A program made the position numbers and the translations under genes. The notes under the pieces are model-generated. The model did not search any database. It was not told the origin of the DNA and was given only the letters and a program-made list of their open reading frames with translations. Shown here piece by piece: positions 18,896-28,589 of a DNA stretch of 64,000 nucleotides (position 1 is its first letter; the number at the start of each line of letters is the position of its first letter). This DNA is from Bradyrhizobium macuxiense (lineage in GTDB: Bacteria; Pseudomonadota; Alphaproteobacteria; Rhizobiales; Xanthobacteraceae), in NCBI RefSeq assembly GCF_007993935.1, contig NZ_VITY01000022.1, forward strand, positions 57,828 through 121,827, in the 5' to 3' direction.

Positions 18896-20095
18896 TTGTC
18901 TCTCGTTGCTGTACGGCTCAACGTAGTCCGCCCCTCTGAAACCAAGGCCATGACAGCTCGTGCCGCCGAACTGCGCGATCAGGGCACCGATGTGATCACG
19001 CTCAGCCAGGGCGAGCCGGATTTCGACACGCCATCCCCGATCCGTGAAGCCGGGATCCGGGCAATCCTCCACGGGCGAACGAAATACACGGCGGTCGCCG
19101 GAATCAGGCCGCTTCGCGAGGCGATCCGCCAGAGCCTCAGTCGCGATCACGGGCTCGAATACGGTATCGACCAGATCACGGTCGGCTGCGGCGCCAAGCA
19201 GGTCGTGTTCAACGCTCTCTTCGCCAGCCTCAATCCGGGTGACGAGGTCGTGATCCCGACGCCATGCTGGGTCTCCTACCCCGATATGGTGGCGCTCGCT
19301 GGCGGCAAGCCAGTTCTCGTCGCCTGCGATGAATTCCACGGGTTCAAGCTGCGCCCCGAGGCGTTGGAGGTTGCGATCACGCCGCGCACCAAGTGGTTGA
19401 TGCTGAACTCGCCGTCCAATCCGACCGGTTCGGTCTACAGCCGAAGCGACTTGCTTGCTCTGGCTGCGGTGTTGCGCCGCCATACCCATGTGCATGTGCT
19501 CTCCGACGACATTTATGAGAAGCTCACATATAACGTCGGCTTCGCTACGATGGCCGCAGTCGCGCCGGATCTCTACGAGCGTACGCTGATGGTCAATGGC
19601 GTGTCCAAAGCAGACGCAATGACTGGATGGCGCGTGGGTTATGGGGCGGGGCCTCTCGCGCTCATCAAGGCCATGAACCTCATCCAGGGCCAGACCTCCT
19701 CGCATACCAGTTCGATTTCGCAATATGCAGCCATTGAGGCACTGTCTGGCGGACGGAACCATGTCGAGGAATTCGCGCGCGCCTTTTTGGAGCGCCGCGA
19801 CCTCGTTGTCGCCAAGCTGAACCAGGCCAAGGGGCTCTCTTGCCGCGTGCCCGACGGCGCCTTCTATGTTTTTCCCTCCTGCGCGGGCGTTATCGGCAAG
19901 CGCACGTCGGACGGCAAGGTCATCGAAACCGACACCGATTTCGCGATGTATTTGCTCGATGCTTTTGCCGTGGCCGTCGTACCCGGCAGCGGCTTCATGG
20001 CCTCGCCCTATATCCGCATTTCCTATGCCTCGTCGCTCGAGCACCTCACTCGCGCCTGCGACCGCATCATCGCCGCCTGCGCTGCCCTGTCCTGA
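18896..20095 (+). CDS. palB: Class I/II aminotransferase, probable phosphonoalanine transaminase
   Basis: 399 residues, PLP-dependent aspartate-aminotransferase fold. SQGEPDFDTP binds the substrate carboxyl, SPSNPTGS is the cofactor loop, and VSKADAMTGWRVG holds the PLP lysine. I take the TTG at 18896 as start because MSLVAVRLNVVRPS aligns with the usual N-terminus and AGGT precedes it. The hydrolase gene palA starts 11 bases after its stop. Together they would convert phosphonoalanine to phosphonopyruvate and then to pyruvate plus phosphate, as in Variovorax Pal2. The symbol rests on this gene pairing; aspartate aminotransferase is the alternative. Confidence 0.75.
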   Translation: MSLVAVRLNVVRPSETKAMTARAAELRDQGTDVITLSQGEPDFDTPSPIREAGIRAILHGRTKYTAVAGIRPLREAIRQSLSRDHGLEYGIDQITVGCGAKQVVFNALFASLNPGDEVVIPTPCWVSYPDMVALAGGKPVLVACDEFHGFKLRPEALEVAITPRTKWLMLNSPSNPTGSVYSRSDLLALAAVLRRHTHVHVLSDDIYEKLTYNVGFATMAAVAPDLYERTLMVNGVSKADAMTGWRVGYGAGPLALIKAMNLIQGQTSSHTSSISQYAAIEALSGGRNHVEEFARAFLERRDLVVAKLNQAKGLSCRVPDGAFYVFPSCAGVIGKRTSDGKVIETDTDFAMYLLDAFAVAVVPGSGFMASPYIRISYASSLEHLTRACDRIIAACAALS

Positions 20096-20106
20096 AAGCT
20101 CCGCCA

Positions 20107-20979
20107 ATGTCCCCCGCCAAACGCCTCCGCGCCCGCATGGCCGAAACCGGCCTTGTCCACATTATGGCCGCCCATAGCCCACTTTCAGCAATCCTCGCAG
20201 AAGAAGCCGGATTTGATGGCCTATGGGCATCCGGATTCGAGCTGTCAGCGCTTTACGGCCTGCCGGACATGAGCCTGATTTCGATGACACAGCATCTGGA
20301 TATGCTGCGGGCAATCGCCGGACGCACGACGCTGCCAATCGTCGCCGACATCGATACGGGCTATGGCAACGCTATCAATGTCATCCATGCCGTCGGTGAA
20401 TACGAGCGGGCCGGCACCAGCGCTGTGGTCATCGAGGACAAGACCTTTCCAAAGGTGACGAGCCTTGTTGCCGATGGGCGCCAGGAACTAGTGCGCATTG
20501 AGGAATTCCAGGGCAAGATCGAGGCTGCCATCACGACAAGGCGAAACCCGGATTTTCTCGTTATCGCCCGCACTGAAGCCTTGATCGCTGGCCACGGCGA
20601 AGCGGAAGCCCTGCATAGGGCGCGAGCCTATGTGGAAGCTGGCGCCGACATGATCCTGATCCACTCGAAACAGAAGGATCCTTCCGAGATCGAAAGCTTT
20701 TCGCGCGCCTGGACCGGATCGGTGCCGCTGGCGATCGTGCCGAACGCCTACCCGGATCTCGACGCCAAGCGGGTCAAGACGCTGCGCAATGTCCGCATGA
20801 TGATCTACGGCAATTACGGCATCCGCGCTGCTGCAACCGCCATGCAGGAGACCTTCCGCCGAATCATTGCCGATGGCGGGGTCCAGAATGTCCACAAGGA
20901 CATTCTGCCGGTGGAGCAGATCTTCAGGCTTCAGAATATGTATGAGGTCAAGGCGGCTGAAGCTCGCTTCCTGCGCTGA
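20107..20979 (+). CDS. palA: Phosphonopyruvate hydrolase (PEP mutase/isocitrate lyase superfamily)
   Basis: 290 residues; ATG 20107 fits the family start. The TIM-barrel enzyme shows ADIDTGYGN (metal-binding Asp) and the gating loop EDKTFPKVTSLVADG. PEP mutases have Asn two residues after the loop Lys (EDKxFPKxNS); here it is Thr, the residue known in phosphonopyruvate hydrolase. SLVADGRQELVRIEEFQGKI and IARTEALIAGHG also fit the hydrolase. Predicted reaction: phosphonopyruvate plus water gives pyruvate and phosphate. It is cotranscribed with palB and followed by a LysR gene, the arrangement described for phosphonoalanine use. Confidence 0.85.
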   Translation: MSPAKRLRARMAETGLVHIMAAHSPLSAILAEEAGFDGLWASGFELSALYGLPDMSLISMTQHLDMLRAIAGRTTLPIVADIDTGYGNAINVIHAVGEYERAGTSAVVIEDKTFPKVTSLVADGRQELVRIEEFQGKIEAAITTRRNPDFLVIARTEALIAGHGEAEALHRARAYVEAGADMILIHSKQKDPSEIESFSRAWTGSVPLAIVPNAYPDLDAKRVKTLRNVRMMIYGNYGIRAAATAMQETFRRIIADGGVQNVHKDILPVEQIFRLQNMYEVKAAEARFLR

Positions 20980-21361
20980 ACGCTGCCTCTAGCAACCGCC
21001 GTAACCAGCTGATCTTGAAACGCTCCTCAGCGCCCGATCTCCGCTCAAGTGCTATCCTGACGCCGTTGGCAAGATTTGAACAGGCGGCTCGTCTCCTCGA
21101 ACGTCGTACGCTGTCGACTGCGAGAACATTGATCGCAGCGACTACATGCGCAGGTGCTTGAAGAGTGCCTCTGCGGCCGATGGCAATTGATGTCGCGAGC
21201 CTAACCGTACAGATCGTACCGAGAAAGCCGGTTTTGCGCGCGAGATACCATGATAAGCAGCAATCCAGCTGCGCGCATCGAATAATGTGATGGAGCATTC
21301 ATTTTTGGAACTAGCCTGCGGTGCCAGCTGGCGGACATTCCAGAGACTACCGGAGCGTAAG

Positions 21362-22270
21362 ATGGCCGCCGAACACGATGAAGTGCCCCTCAATGCAATC
21401 CGGGCGTTTGTGACCATCGCGCGAGAAGGAAGCGTAACGCGTGCGGCTACCGCATTGGGAACAACGCAGAGCTCGGTCAGTCGGTACCTGGCCGTGTTAC
21501 AGGACTACTTCGGTATGGATCTCGTGGAACGGCGGGGTCGGCGGAGCGAATTGACGCAATTCGGAAGGCTTTTCGTGAACACCGTTGCCGAACCGCTTGA
21601 TACAGTGTGCTTCACCGCCAAGAGAATGCGGCGTCGGACCCAACCCGGCGCCAATCGGATTGTGGTTCGCACGTCGCTTTCTACCTTCGCTTACTCCTTT
21701 CTGATTCCGAATCTCCAGGCTTTCTCTGCTGAGACGGGTGGCGTCATCGTGGACGTGATCAGTTCACTGTCTCCGCCGACATCCTCCGACAATTTCGACA
21801 TCCTGATTACGCGTGATCTTTCCGTCATTGAACCGGCCGACGATTGGGAAATCTACAATGAGGCCCTCGTATGCGTCGGCTCTCCGAACCACGTAACCGG
21901 AAAAACGCTCTCAATTGTTCGTTCAATGCCAATTCTGAACATCACATCGCGACCCGACATCCTGCCGACATGGCTAAGGGCGATGAACCTGAGCGCAAAA
22001 GACGTAAAGTCGGGGGCGCGCTACGATCACAATTACCTTGCGCTCCCAGCCGTCATAACGGGACATTGCCTGCTGGTCGCGCCTGAAATCATTGTCAGCG
22101 ATCTCGTGCGCGCGGGCGCGCTGCACGTGATTCCAGGATCGCGTGCTTCCAGCGGCATGCAGTACCGGGCCTATGCGGTCGACCGCAGCGATAACCCCGA
22201 GATCGCTCGTGCTTTTTGTCGATGGGTCGCTCGGCTGTGTAAAAAGGCAGCAATTCCGGAAGCCACCTAA
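21362..22270 (+). CDS. palR: LysR family transcriptional regulator, probable pal regulator
   Basis: 302 residues from ATG 21362; the open frame reaches back to 21287 without family similarity. The winged helix-turn-helix occupies residues 8-65 (FVTIAREGSVTRAATALGTTQSSVSRYLAVL), and an effector-binding domain follows. It lies 380 bases after palA on the same strand, and that gap presumably carries its own promoter. A role in phosphonoalanine-dependent control is inferred from position. Its 3' end recurs as fragments at 18610-18800 and 25480-26150. Confidence 0.75.
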   Translation: MAAEHDEVPLNAIRAFVTIAREGSVTRAATALGTTQSSVSRYLAVLQDYFGMDLVERRGRRSELTQFGRLFVNTVAEPLDTVCFTAKRMRRRTQPGANRIVVRTSLSTFAYSFLIPNLQAFSAETGGVIVDVISSLSPPTSSDNFDILITRDLSVIEPADDWEIYNEALVCVGSPNHVTGKTLSIVRSMPILNITSRPDILPTWLRAMNLSAKDVKSGARYDHNYLALPAVITGHCLLVAPEIIVSDLVRAGALHVIPGSRASSGMQYRAYAVDRSDNPEIARAFCRWVARLCKKAAIPEAT

Positions 22271-22558
22271 CAGCCTGTCCGGCGGTATGAGAAATTCGAT
22301 CGATGGATTCGATTTGGCCTCCGTAGCTGAACTGGCAGAGCGATTATCCGTTCACGCGGCCAAACGAATGGTGCAAAGCAGTCTGCACCCTTTAGGTTCG
22401 ACTATACCTTTTCTGCCGGCGTGAAAACCTAAGCCGAAGTGATATGCAAGAGGATACCGCGCAATGATGACAACGCCCGCTGATTTGCGAGGTGTCATTG
22501 TCGACCTGTTCCCGAGCCGAGCCGTCAAGGGGCTGATTGGGGATTAGCGGCCAGTCCG
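22271..22558. repeat. Region downstream of palR, duplicated at 25905-26150
   Basis: GATCGATGGATTCGATTTG, then GTTCA.GCGGC(C/G)A.ACGAATGGT and GCTGA.TTGCGAGGTG recur in order at 25935-26135. No gene seen. Confidence 0.6.
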
Positions 22559-24549
22559 CTACGACGCGCCGTCCTGCCGGCAACCTCCCCCGATGCCCGA
22601 ATCGGCCTGCCCGGATGCGGAGGACGACTCACCGATGTGCGCCGTCCGCTGATCTGCGAGGCTACAGCCCAAGTTCCCAGGTTGCGGGACGAGCATAATG
22701 TTGCCGCCTAGCGGATTGTCTAGCGTCTGCACCCCACTCCCCGGCGCCAGGTACGCTGTGTAAGTTTGACCGTGGATCCGCAAATTTGCGCGCTCAAACG
22801 GCGTCCTCGGCACCTCGCCCCTTCTGTTCAGTGCGCCGATCAGGAAAGGCGGAGCCGGTTGGCAGCCGTGCTTCCAGCCCAGGACGAGATATCCGACATC
22901 CTCCAGGGATCGATCCACGAAGCTCGGGCCAGCCTCGCCAGACGATGATGGCCCAGCGATGTCTGGCGGCGGTGTATTCAAATCCACAGGCGACGGAAGC
23001 TCCGCACCTTCTTGCCGCAACGCCGGAGCCTCCGCGCTGCTGCTGCCCGCATTCGGCGACACCCCGACGCGCGGCGTTGCCTCGAGATCACTGGTGAGCT
23101 GACGAGCACCATGGCCACGAGTGGCGTTTTCGGCTTGCCAGATCAGTTCGCGCAAATGCGTTCCCGCGGCAGCCAGCAGTCCAATCCCTGGCACGCCCAA
23201 TTCCTCGGGCACGACATTCGCGAGTTCGCCAACAAGTTGCCGACCAACGGCGCGTTGAGTCATCCGATCGATTGCATCAATGACAGTCTGCCTTGACGGC
23301 GAATCTGCCTCGGCGGAAGCCCCCTCGGCCAGACGACCACGCCAAATTCGTACAGGTCTCTCGGGCTCGGCAAGACGAGCAGCTCCGGAGACAAAGGCAA
23401 CGTCGACGGCCTCGGCTGCAGCGGACAATGCCGGCCAGCGGAGATCGAAGCCTCTGGCGTGGTCGATGCCGGTACGCTCCCGTACCCCGTGTTGTACTGC
23501 CCAGTTGACGCCGTATTCGGCGGTACTGTAGAAAAAACCTCGTGGCCTCAGCAGGGCATCGTGCGAAACAAGCCGGAAGGCGTAAGCGACGAAGTTTGCG
23601 ACCTCACGAGCATAGCAGAAAGCGATGTTCGCGTTGGAGAGGACCAGGGCTTGGTAGGCACCGACCTTGTCGTTCGATGAGCTTCGAAGGTGCCGAACAG
23701 CGAACATGCCGGTGTGTGCCACGAGGACAAATACAAGCACCGCCGCTATCACGCTGAACAAGAGACGCGAGATCTGACTTGCGGGCACGGTAGGGGTTCC
23801 CGCCATCGCAAGGGCCGGCGATTGCGCCGACCGCGAAACCCCGCCCCATAGGCTTCCGGATCGCCTCTCCCCCGCCAGACGTGCAAGCCCGCTCTTGCAG
23901 CCGCGACCAATCCCAACGCCAGGTTGACTGCGGCATGTGCCGCCATCGCAGTATCGAGGTCCCGTGCAGAATTCGGGTGACCGGAAAGTGCGCGCACCGT
24001 CGCCCCGCCGAGGCGACCAACAAGGGTCTCGAACGCCCCCAATGCTCCGTTCGCACTCAATAGCGCGGCCGTCCAAGCCCACCATCGGGCGCGGCCAACA
24101 GGGGGAACGTCTTGATGCTCCGTCCCGGCGTCCACATCTGTTGACAGCAATACGCCGTCCAGGAACGGCGATTCTGCATGTGAAGCAACCTCCCGTTCGG
24201 CGCGTGGATCTTCAAAGTCCGACGTCCCCTCAGCGACAATTTCATTCGCGATTGACAGTTGTTCAGATGCGCTTTCGTGCGCTCGTCGCTGGTCATCGGT
24301 CAGCGTCGGCGGCCCGCTCGCGCTGTCTCGATCCCACACGCGTAGAGAGGGGGTGTCGCCTGCGCACTCGCCCGGCCCCGTCTCTGTGCAGTCCGCCGCC
24401 TTTGAAATGTCCATTGGCGCGCAGTGCCCGGCCTGTTCCTCCGGGCGTTGGCCTGCCGCGGCTTTGTCTTGAGGGGTTGGATCGCTTGCGCACCCGCATC
24501 GCGCCTCAGTCGCCGCTGGACAATCCGCGACATTTGAATTGTCCGTCAT
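22559..24549 (-). pseudogene. Type III effector-like membrane protein with a frameshift
   Basis: Starts at ATG 24549, overlapping the chaperone stop as ATGA. The first frame encodes a Cys/Glu-rich N-terminus and two hydrophobic segments (ALLSANGALGAFETL; AAVNLALGLVAAARAG). It then continues in a second frame from about 23820 (SRLLFSVIAAVLVFVLVAHTG, a third membrane segment) to 22559. The total length of 1991 bases is two more than a multiple of three, so one base is missing or a -1 shift occurs, probably at the G-run near 23830. The coupled CesT-like chaperone suggests a secreted substrate. I do not recognise the family, and no catalytic motif is seen. A programmed shift or sequencing error is possible. 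Confidence 0.5.
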
Positions 24550-24947
24550 CGCGCGGCGCTCCCCCCGTCCCGCCAAGCTTTGGCCTGCAGTGCCAGCGCA
24601 TCAAGCAACGGCGCGAATGCCGGCGGGTCGATCTGCGTAAACTCGAACTTCTGACCCAGGACGAGGTGTTGACTCGACGGATTGACGAAGAACAGCGGTG
24701 CACCAAGCAGGAAGTTCTCGAGATTTCGGGATAATGCCAGCTCAACCAAATCATGCTTGGCGACCGTCGAAATCATGCCCGCGTCGAGCAGCACGGCGGC
24801 TATGTCGTGCAGGTCCCCGCAGGGATGAACGAATGTGCAAATGATGTCGTGCGCAACCAACGTTCGATCCCGCGTGAATCTGCCAACGTCATCCAGACCC
24901 ATTGCATCAGAGTAGTCGCCGAGCCACTGAGAGAACGTACGTGCCAT
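24546..24947 (-). CDS. CesT-family type III secretion chaperone-like protein
   Basis: 133 residues, acidic, with the CesT fold pattern: an N-terminal helix, a hydrophobic strand (TLVAHDIICTFVHPC), LSRNLENFLLGAPLFFVNPSSQHLVLG, and a C-terminal helix (FAPLLDALALQAKAW). Class I chaperones of this size are usually encoded directly upstream of their effector, and the downstream reading frame overlaps by four bases. It would bind the effector N-terminus in the cytoplasm and deliver it to the secretion ATPase. No secretion apparatus genes are in this window. Confidence 0.65.
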   Translation of the reverse strand: MARTFSQWLGDYSDAMGLDDVGRFTRDRTLVAHDIICTFVHPCGDLHDIAAVLLDAGMISTVAKHDLVELALSRNLENFLLGAPLFFVNPSSQHLVLGQKFEFTQIDPPAFAPLLDALALQAKAWRDGGSAAR

Positions 24948-25174
24948 AACGATATTCCGCGGTAGTCTTTTTTACTCTAAACACCGCATGTCTCAGGCCT
25001 GTGACGCTGCGATTGCATCGCCATTCACGGCGCCGTCGACAACTCGCGCAGAAGCGACGTGATCGATGCGCTGGGCTCGTGATGGTCGATGTTTTCAACA
25101 CCAGCGCTAGCCGCGCGGCGCGCGTCCGCAGCGACGGTCATATTGTCGCGCGGACAAAGCTCTCTCAACTTGGC

Positions 25175-25191
25175 GCAGTCGAAAACTTGTC
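25175..25191 (-). promoter_or_regulatory. Weak tts-box-like sequence
   Basis: The minus strand GACAAGTTTTCGACTGC matches the rhizobial TtsI site GTCAGCTTGTCGAAAGC at 11 of 17 positions, about 230 bases before the chaperone gene. The match is poor and may be chance. Confidence 0.2.
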
Positions 25192-25451
25192 AACTCGCTT
25201 CTGGCGAGCGGCGGGACGAATGTTGTTGTTATCGGTCGAGCGTGCCGCAGAAGCGACTCGCGTGGCTAAAGATGAACGTAGTCAATATGACGTTCATATC
25301 AAAACCGTCGATCGTGAAGGTACTACAACAGCAAACTGCGGTGATGAGGCGCGACGAACATTCGCTCATTCCCAACTCAGAGCTTGCGTGTTGGAGAAAA
25401 TGGCGCTCATTTTTGCAGCGTCACAGCGAGACGCAACAATCTGCGTTCGCT

Positions 25452-25496
25452 ACCAACGTTGGCAGTTGATCTGGACGAAAGATGCATGTCACTAAC
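25452..25496 (+). repeat. Short IS-end repeat, copy 1
   Basis: TACCAACGTTGGCAGTTGATC then GATGCATGTCAC; the start of the element is truncated. Sits at the edge of the decayed palR copy. Confidence 0.5.
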
Positions 25497-26150
25497 TCCA
25501 CAGCGAGACACTCGTATGCGCCGGGTCTCCAAATCTCGCCGCGGGAAAAACACTCTGAACTGCGCGCTTATGTCACTTCTGACATCACATCCCCGCCGAC
25601 TTGCTGTCCTCATGACTGGCGACGATGAACCTGAAAAGACATGAAGTCAGGGGTGCGATGCGATCACAATTCCCCTCCCGTGCTGCTCACCTAATGGGAC
25701 AATGCCCTCCTGATCGCGCCTGAGATCATCGTCAACGATCTCCTGTGCGCGGCCGCGCCGCACGTCATGGCAGGATCGCGCACGCCAAGTGGCATCCAGC
25801 ATCGGGCCTGAGCGCTTGACTGCCGTGACAATCCCGAAATCGCTCGTATTCTTTGTCGATGGGTCGCTCGGCTCTTTAGAAAGGCCGCAATTGCGGAAAA
25901 CCCTTAAACTTATCGGACGGCCCCGGGAATTCGATCGATGGATTCGATTTGATCTCTATAGCTCAACCGGTAGAGCCGATGTCCGTTCAAGCGGCGAGAC
26001 GAATGGTACAAACCAGTCTTCGCCCCGTCACATTCGACTATGACCGCTTCCGCGGCCACGAAGACCGAGCCGAGTCGTTGCCCGGAAGGATATCGGGCGC
26101 CATGATGACATCGCTCGCTGACTTGCGAGGTGGTCTGATTTTGAGACCCC
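25480..26150 (+). pseudogene. Decayed palR-like gene and its downstream region
   Basis: From 25490 the DNA follows palR from about codon 165 onward (for example GACGATGAACCTGA..., ATCGCGCCTGAGATCATCGTC, TTTGTCGATGGGTCGCTCGG), with stops and indels. From 25905 it follows the sequence beyond the palR stop. The helix-turn-helix half is missing. Confidence 0.75.
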
Positions 26151-26179
26151 TGCGTGCAGCTAGCTGATCAACCGAGAGC

Positions 26180-26960
26180 TCAGGAGGTGTCGTCTTTGTT
26201 CTTGCGGCGGAGCAAGTCACGGTAGCCGCCCTGCGAAAGACGCAGCCCCATCCGGACCAGGCGAATGGTCCGGCTGCGCAGATCATGTGTTTTCCAGCCT
26301 CGATCGGGAATGCGAGGTTTGCCAAACAGACCTTGCGCGATTTTGCGATAGCTGTTTCCCTCCAGCCACCCATCGACTGCACGCAGGCCGAGAATGAGCC
26401 GATGCCGAGTTAGGGCCGAAAGAGCAAGAGGCGGTGCTCCGAGAGGGCGGTGTTCGAGCGCTCGCCAAAACCTGCGTGCTGCCTGCAAACGGATGTCGAA
26501 GTTGCTGTCGAGCGGCAGGTCAATGGCAATCAATGAGCCGCTCGACGGAAGGTCCTTGAACCAAAGGCGATGCATCGCCCCGCCGAGCGGCACGATGGCA
26601 TGCCATCCATCCGACGCATGACGGAGCTCGCTGCCCGCCAGTTTGCCAAAATCCAAGTCGTACCGTTTGGACGCTGCCGGTCCAATAGCCAGGCGGATTG
26701 GTAGCACGGTCGACAGCGCTTCGGGCGCCCAGAAGACGACTTGTTCGTCGAACACCTTTTGCGGATCAGCTGCAAAACGTCAGCCCCCACTTCCGACGGA
26801 AGTGATCCGATCTGGCGCTGGAATGTTCGCTGCTGACCAGGGTCCTAAAGTCTTGTTGATACTCGCGGTCACGGCGAAGCCACTCCCAGGCGATGTCGAC
26901 AGCATCTGCTGTCTTGGCCGCATGGTATGCGCTCTCTGATCTCCAGTCGGCACCTTGCAT
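26180..26960 (-). CDS. fseA: FseA-type ICE excision activator (DUF6499 + DUF2285) made by +1 frameshift, copy 1
   Basis: Frame 1 (26960-26766) encodes the DUF6499 part, MQGADWRSES...RKWGLTFCS, then stops at TGA. The +1 frame, entered after ACG-TTT, reads AADPQKVFDEQVVFWAPEA and continues as the DUF2285 part to 26180 (RHRLILGLRAVDGWLEGNSYRKIAQGLFG...). The whole unit is 781 bases, a multiple of three plus one. In the ICEMlSym family, FseA is produced by a rare +1 ribosomal frameshift joining two such ORFs and switches on excision genes. Copies 2 and 3 have the same length and the same shift context. The function is inferred from that family. Confidence 0.82.
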
Positions 26961-27131
26961 CCTGCTGTCTTCCCATGTCCTTAAGCGCACGCGCACGCAA
27001 AGGCAATTGCAGCCAGACAAATGTGACGATTTCTGGTTGTGCTCAGACAGTTATTCAATGCCGATCCACTTACGCGATGGGACGACCGACTTTTGCGATT
27101 TGAAAGAAGTCACGCGGCCGACCAGATGCCG

Positions 27132-27410
27132 TCACTCTTCACCGTCCGTCCACCCGCGGCGCAGGAGATCACGATAACCGTGACGCGCCGCCCACTTGGC
27201 GCGCGCGAGATGACTATCGAATGCACCGCGCGCGCGATCCGGCTCTAGGGTCGGATCAATGCCAAGCACAATGCGCGCGACTTCGCGCCAATCCGCATGA
27301 TCGGCTTCGGCATCGAGAAGGCGCATGTAGGTGATGGCGTGCTGCTTGTCGTACGGCGTGAGCTCGGGCGCGCTGGGCGCCAAATCTGAGATCTTCGGAT
27401 CGGTCGGCAC
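27132..27410 (-). CDS. Single-domain DUF2285 protein, copy 1
   Basis: 92 residues from GTG 27410, preceded by TAGGAG. The body (YDKQHAITYMRLLDAEADHADW, then FDSHLARAKWAARHGYRDLLRR) is the compact DUF2285 helix-turn-helix variant. DUF2285 proteins of this size include QseM, the antiactivator that binds FseA and TraR in rhizobial ICEs. It lies upstream of fseA copy 1 on the same strand. Close copies are at 32249-32527 and 45095-45373. Whether it acts as antiactivator or DNA-binding partner is open. Confidence 0.75.
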   Translation of the reverse strand: MPTDPKISDLAPSAPELTPYDKQHAITYMRLLDAEADHADWREVARIVLGIDPTLEPDRARGAFDSHLARAKWAARHGYRDLLRRGWTDGEE

Positions 27411-27446
27411 TGCCTGGAACTCCTACCAAACTGAAAAAACGTCTAC

Positions 27447-27800
27447 CTAAAAAGCGAAGCGATGGTAGCCGTATTCATGGCACCTTGGTACCGTCCAGTT
27501 GTCGCGATCTGCGAAAATTGTTTCCCGCCAAGACCTCGACTGGAGTCTGCCATCGGATATCTTGGCGTCCCTGGTTCCGTGGCCTATCTCCATTTCCCTC
27601 GCTCCGATTTTCGTCGGTGTGGATTTGACTACAGTCCATATCGCTTGGAGCGCGGTCAGCAGATTTGCTGTCCTGCTGGCGCCTGCTCGCTTGTTGCCTG
27701 CGAGACGGCATCGACGCGTTGGTTTCGCGAGCAAACTCATTGCGTGCTCGCTGGTCGATGATTTAGCTGGGCGGCCGGCCGGCTGGCGTGAACGCCGTTC
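27447..27800. other. Spacer between the two DUF2285 genes
   Basis: A ~350-base stretch conserved in modules 2 (32540-32880) and 3 (45410-45740), including GGATTTGACTACAGTCCATA at 27620. Reading frames are not conserved, so it may be regulatory or a lost gene. Confidence 0.4.
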
Positions 27801-27830
27801 TCAATTTCGAACTCCACGTGACCAATTTTG

Positions 27831-28106
27831 CTATTTGGTCGTGCCGCCGGTAGGCAGATCGCGGTAACCTTGGTGGGCCACCCATTTTGCGCCCGCCAAA
27901 TGGCCAACGCCCCGTTCGCGAGGGCATGACGACCCGCGATCGGGATCGATATGCAGCACGGTCCGTGCGACTTCTTTCCAGTCACCTACGGCGCCTTCCG
28001 CATCCAAAAGCCGCCAGTACGCCACAAGATGCTGCTCGTCATAGGCCGTCAGCACTGGCTCATTTGGCGTGATATCGGAGACGTCTGGATCGACCGGCTT
28101 TTTCAT
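27831..28106 (-). CDS. QseM-like DUF2285 antiactivator, module 1
   Basis: 91 residues (VLTAYDEQHLVAYWRLLDAEG ... WKEVARTVLHIDPDR). It is divergent from the XRE gene at 28215, with 108 bases between them; in ICEMlSym the antiactivator qseM and the repressor qseC are divergent in the same way. After the DPDR motif the sequence departs from the consensus and returns at AKWVAHQGYRD, so two compensating frameshifts may have altered the middle. QseM blocks FseA and TraR, holding the ICE in the chromosome. Confidence 0.65.
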   Translation of the reverse strand: MKKPVDPDVSDITPNEPVLTAYDEQHLVAYWRLLDAEGAVGDWKEVARTVLHIDPDRGSSCPRERGVGHLAGAKWVAHQGYRDLPTGGTTK

Positions 28107-28214
28107 CGAAGCTCACGCGCGCGGAGACAGCTCATCCACATTCTGGACCAACTTACCGTAATAGGCGGGTTATAGCCAGTGGTTTGATGGTCAGCTAAAT
28201 GGCTGCTTTAGCGC

Positions 28215-28496
28215 ATGAAAGCTCGTGCGCTTGTGGCTTGGAACGTACGCCGGATCCGCGTGGGTCTCGGCATTCCGCAAGAGCAATTGGCGTACGATGC
28301 CGGAATTGACCGCTCCTATATGGGCCGCATTGAGCAGCAAAAGGAGAACCCGACAATTGATCTGCTCGAGCGTATCGCTGAAACGCTAAATGTTCATTTG
28401 TCCGAGTTCTTTGCTCAGCCAACCAAAGGTGCGACGGCTCCGAAGACCTTGCCTAAAGGTCGGAGGCCGAAACGACCACGTCGCAAGACGAGATAG
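28215..28496 (+). CDS. QseC-like XRE transcriptional regulator, module 1
   Basis: 93 residues with a classic helix-turn-helix (RVGLGIPQEQLAYDAGIDRSYMGRIEQ) and a basic C-terminal tail rich in Lys/Arg. Divergent to the QseM-like gene, matching the qseC-qseM layout in which QseC binds operators between the two genes. It differs from the near-identical 74-residue XRE proteins of modules 2 and 3, so it may recognise different operators. Confidence 0.75.
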   Translation: MKARALVAWNVRRIRVGLGIPQEQLAYDAGIDRSYMGRIEQQKENPTIDLLERIAETLNVHLSEFFAQPTKGATAPKTLPKGRRPKRPRRKTR

Positions 28497-28589
28497 CCCT
28501 CGTCACAAGAGTGCCAATTTATGGCGCGCGGCCCGTAGCGGCACTGGGCGACAGCTCTGCTTGAGTTGTTTGTGGCGTAAGTTGCTTCA

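Noticed and set aside
18824..20107. 427-codon open frame on the minus strand
   Set aside because: It lies entirely opposite palB, whose protein has all PLP-enzyme motifs; the minus translation has no recognisable domain. Shadow frame from high GC.
19840..20979. Longer start for palA at 19840
   Set aside because: The extra 89 codons overlap the end of palB and are Arg-rich without similarity; ATG 20107 fits the family start.
20107..20979. PEP mutase as the function of the gene at 20107
   Set aside because: The loop residue is Thr, not the Asn needed by the mutase, and no phosphonopyruvate decarboxylase gene is nearby.
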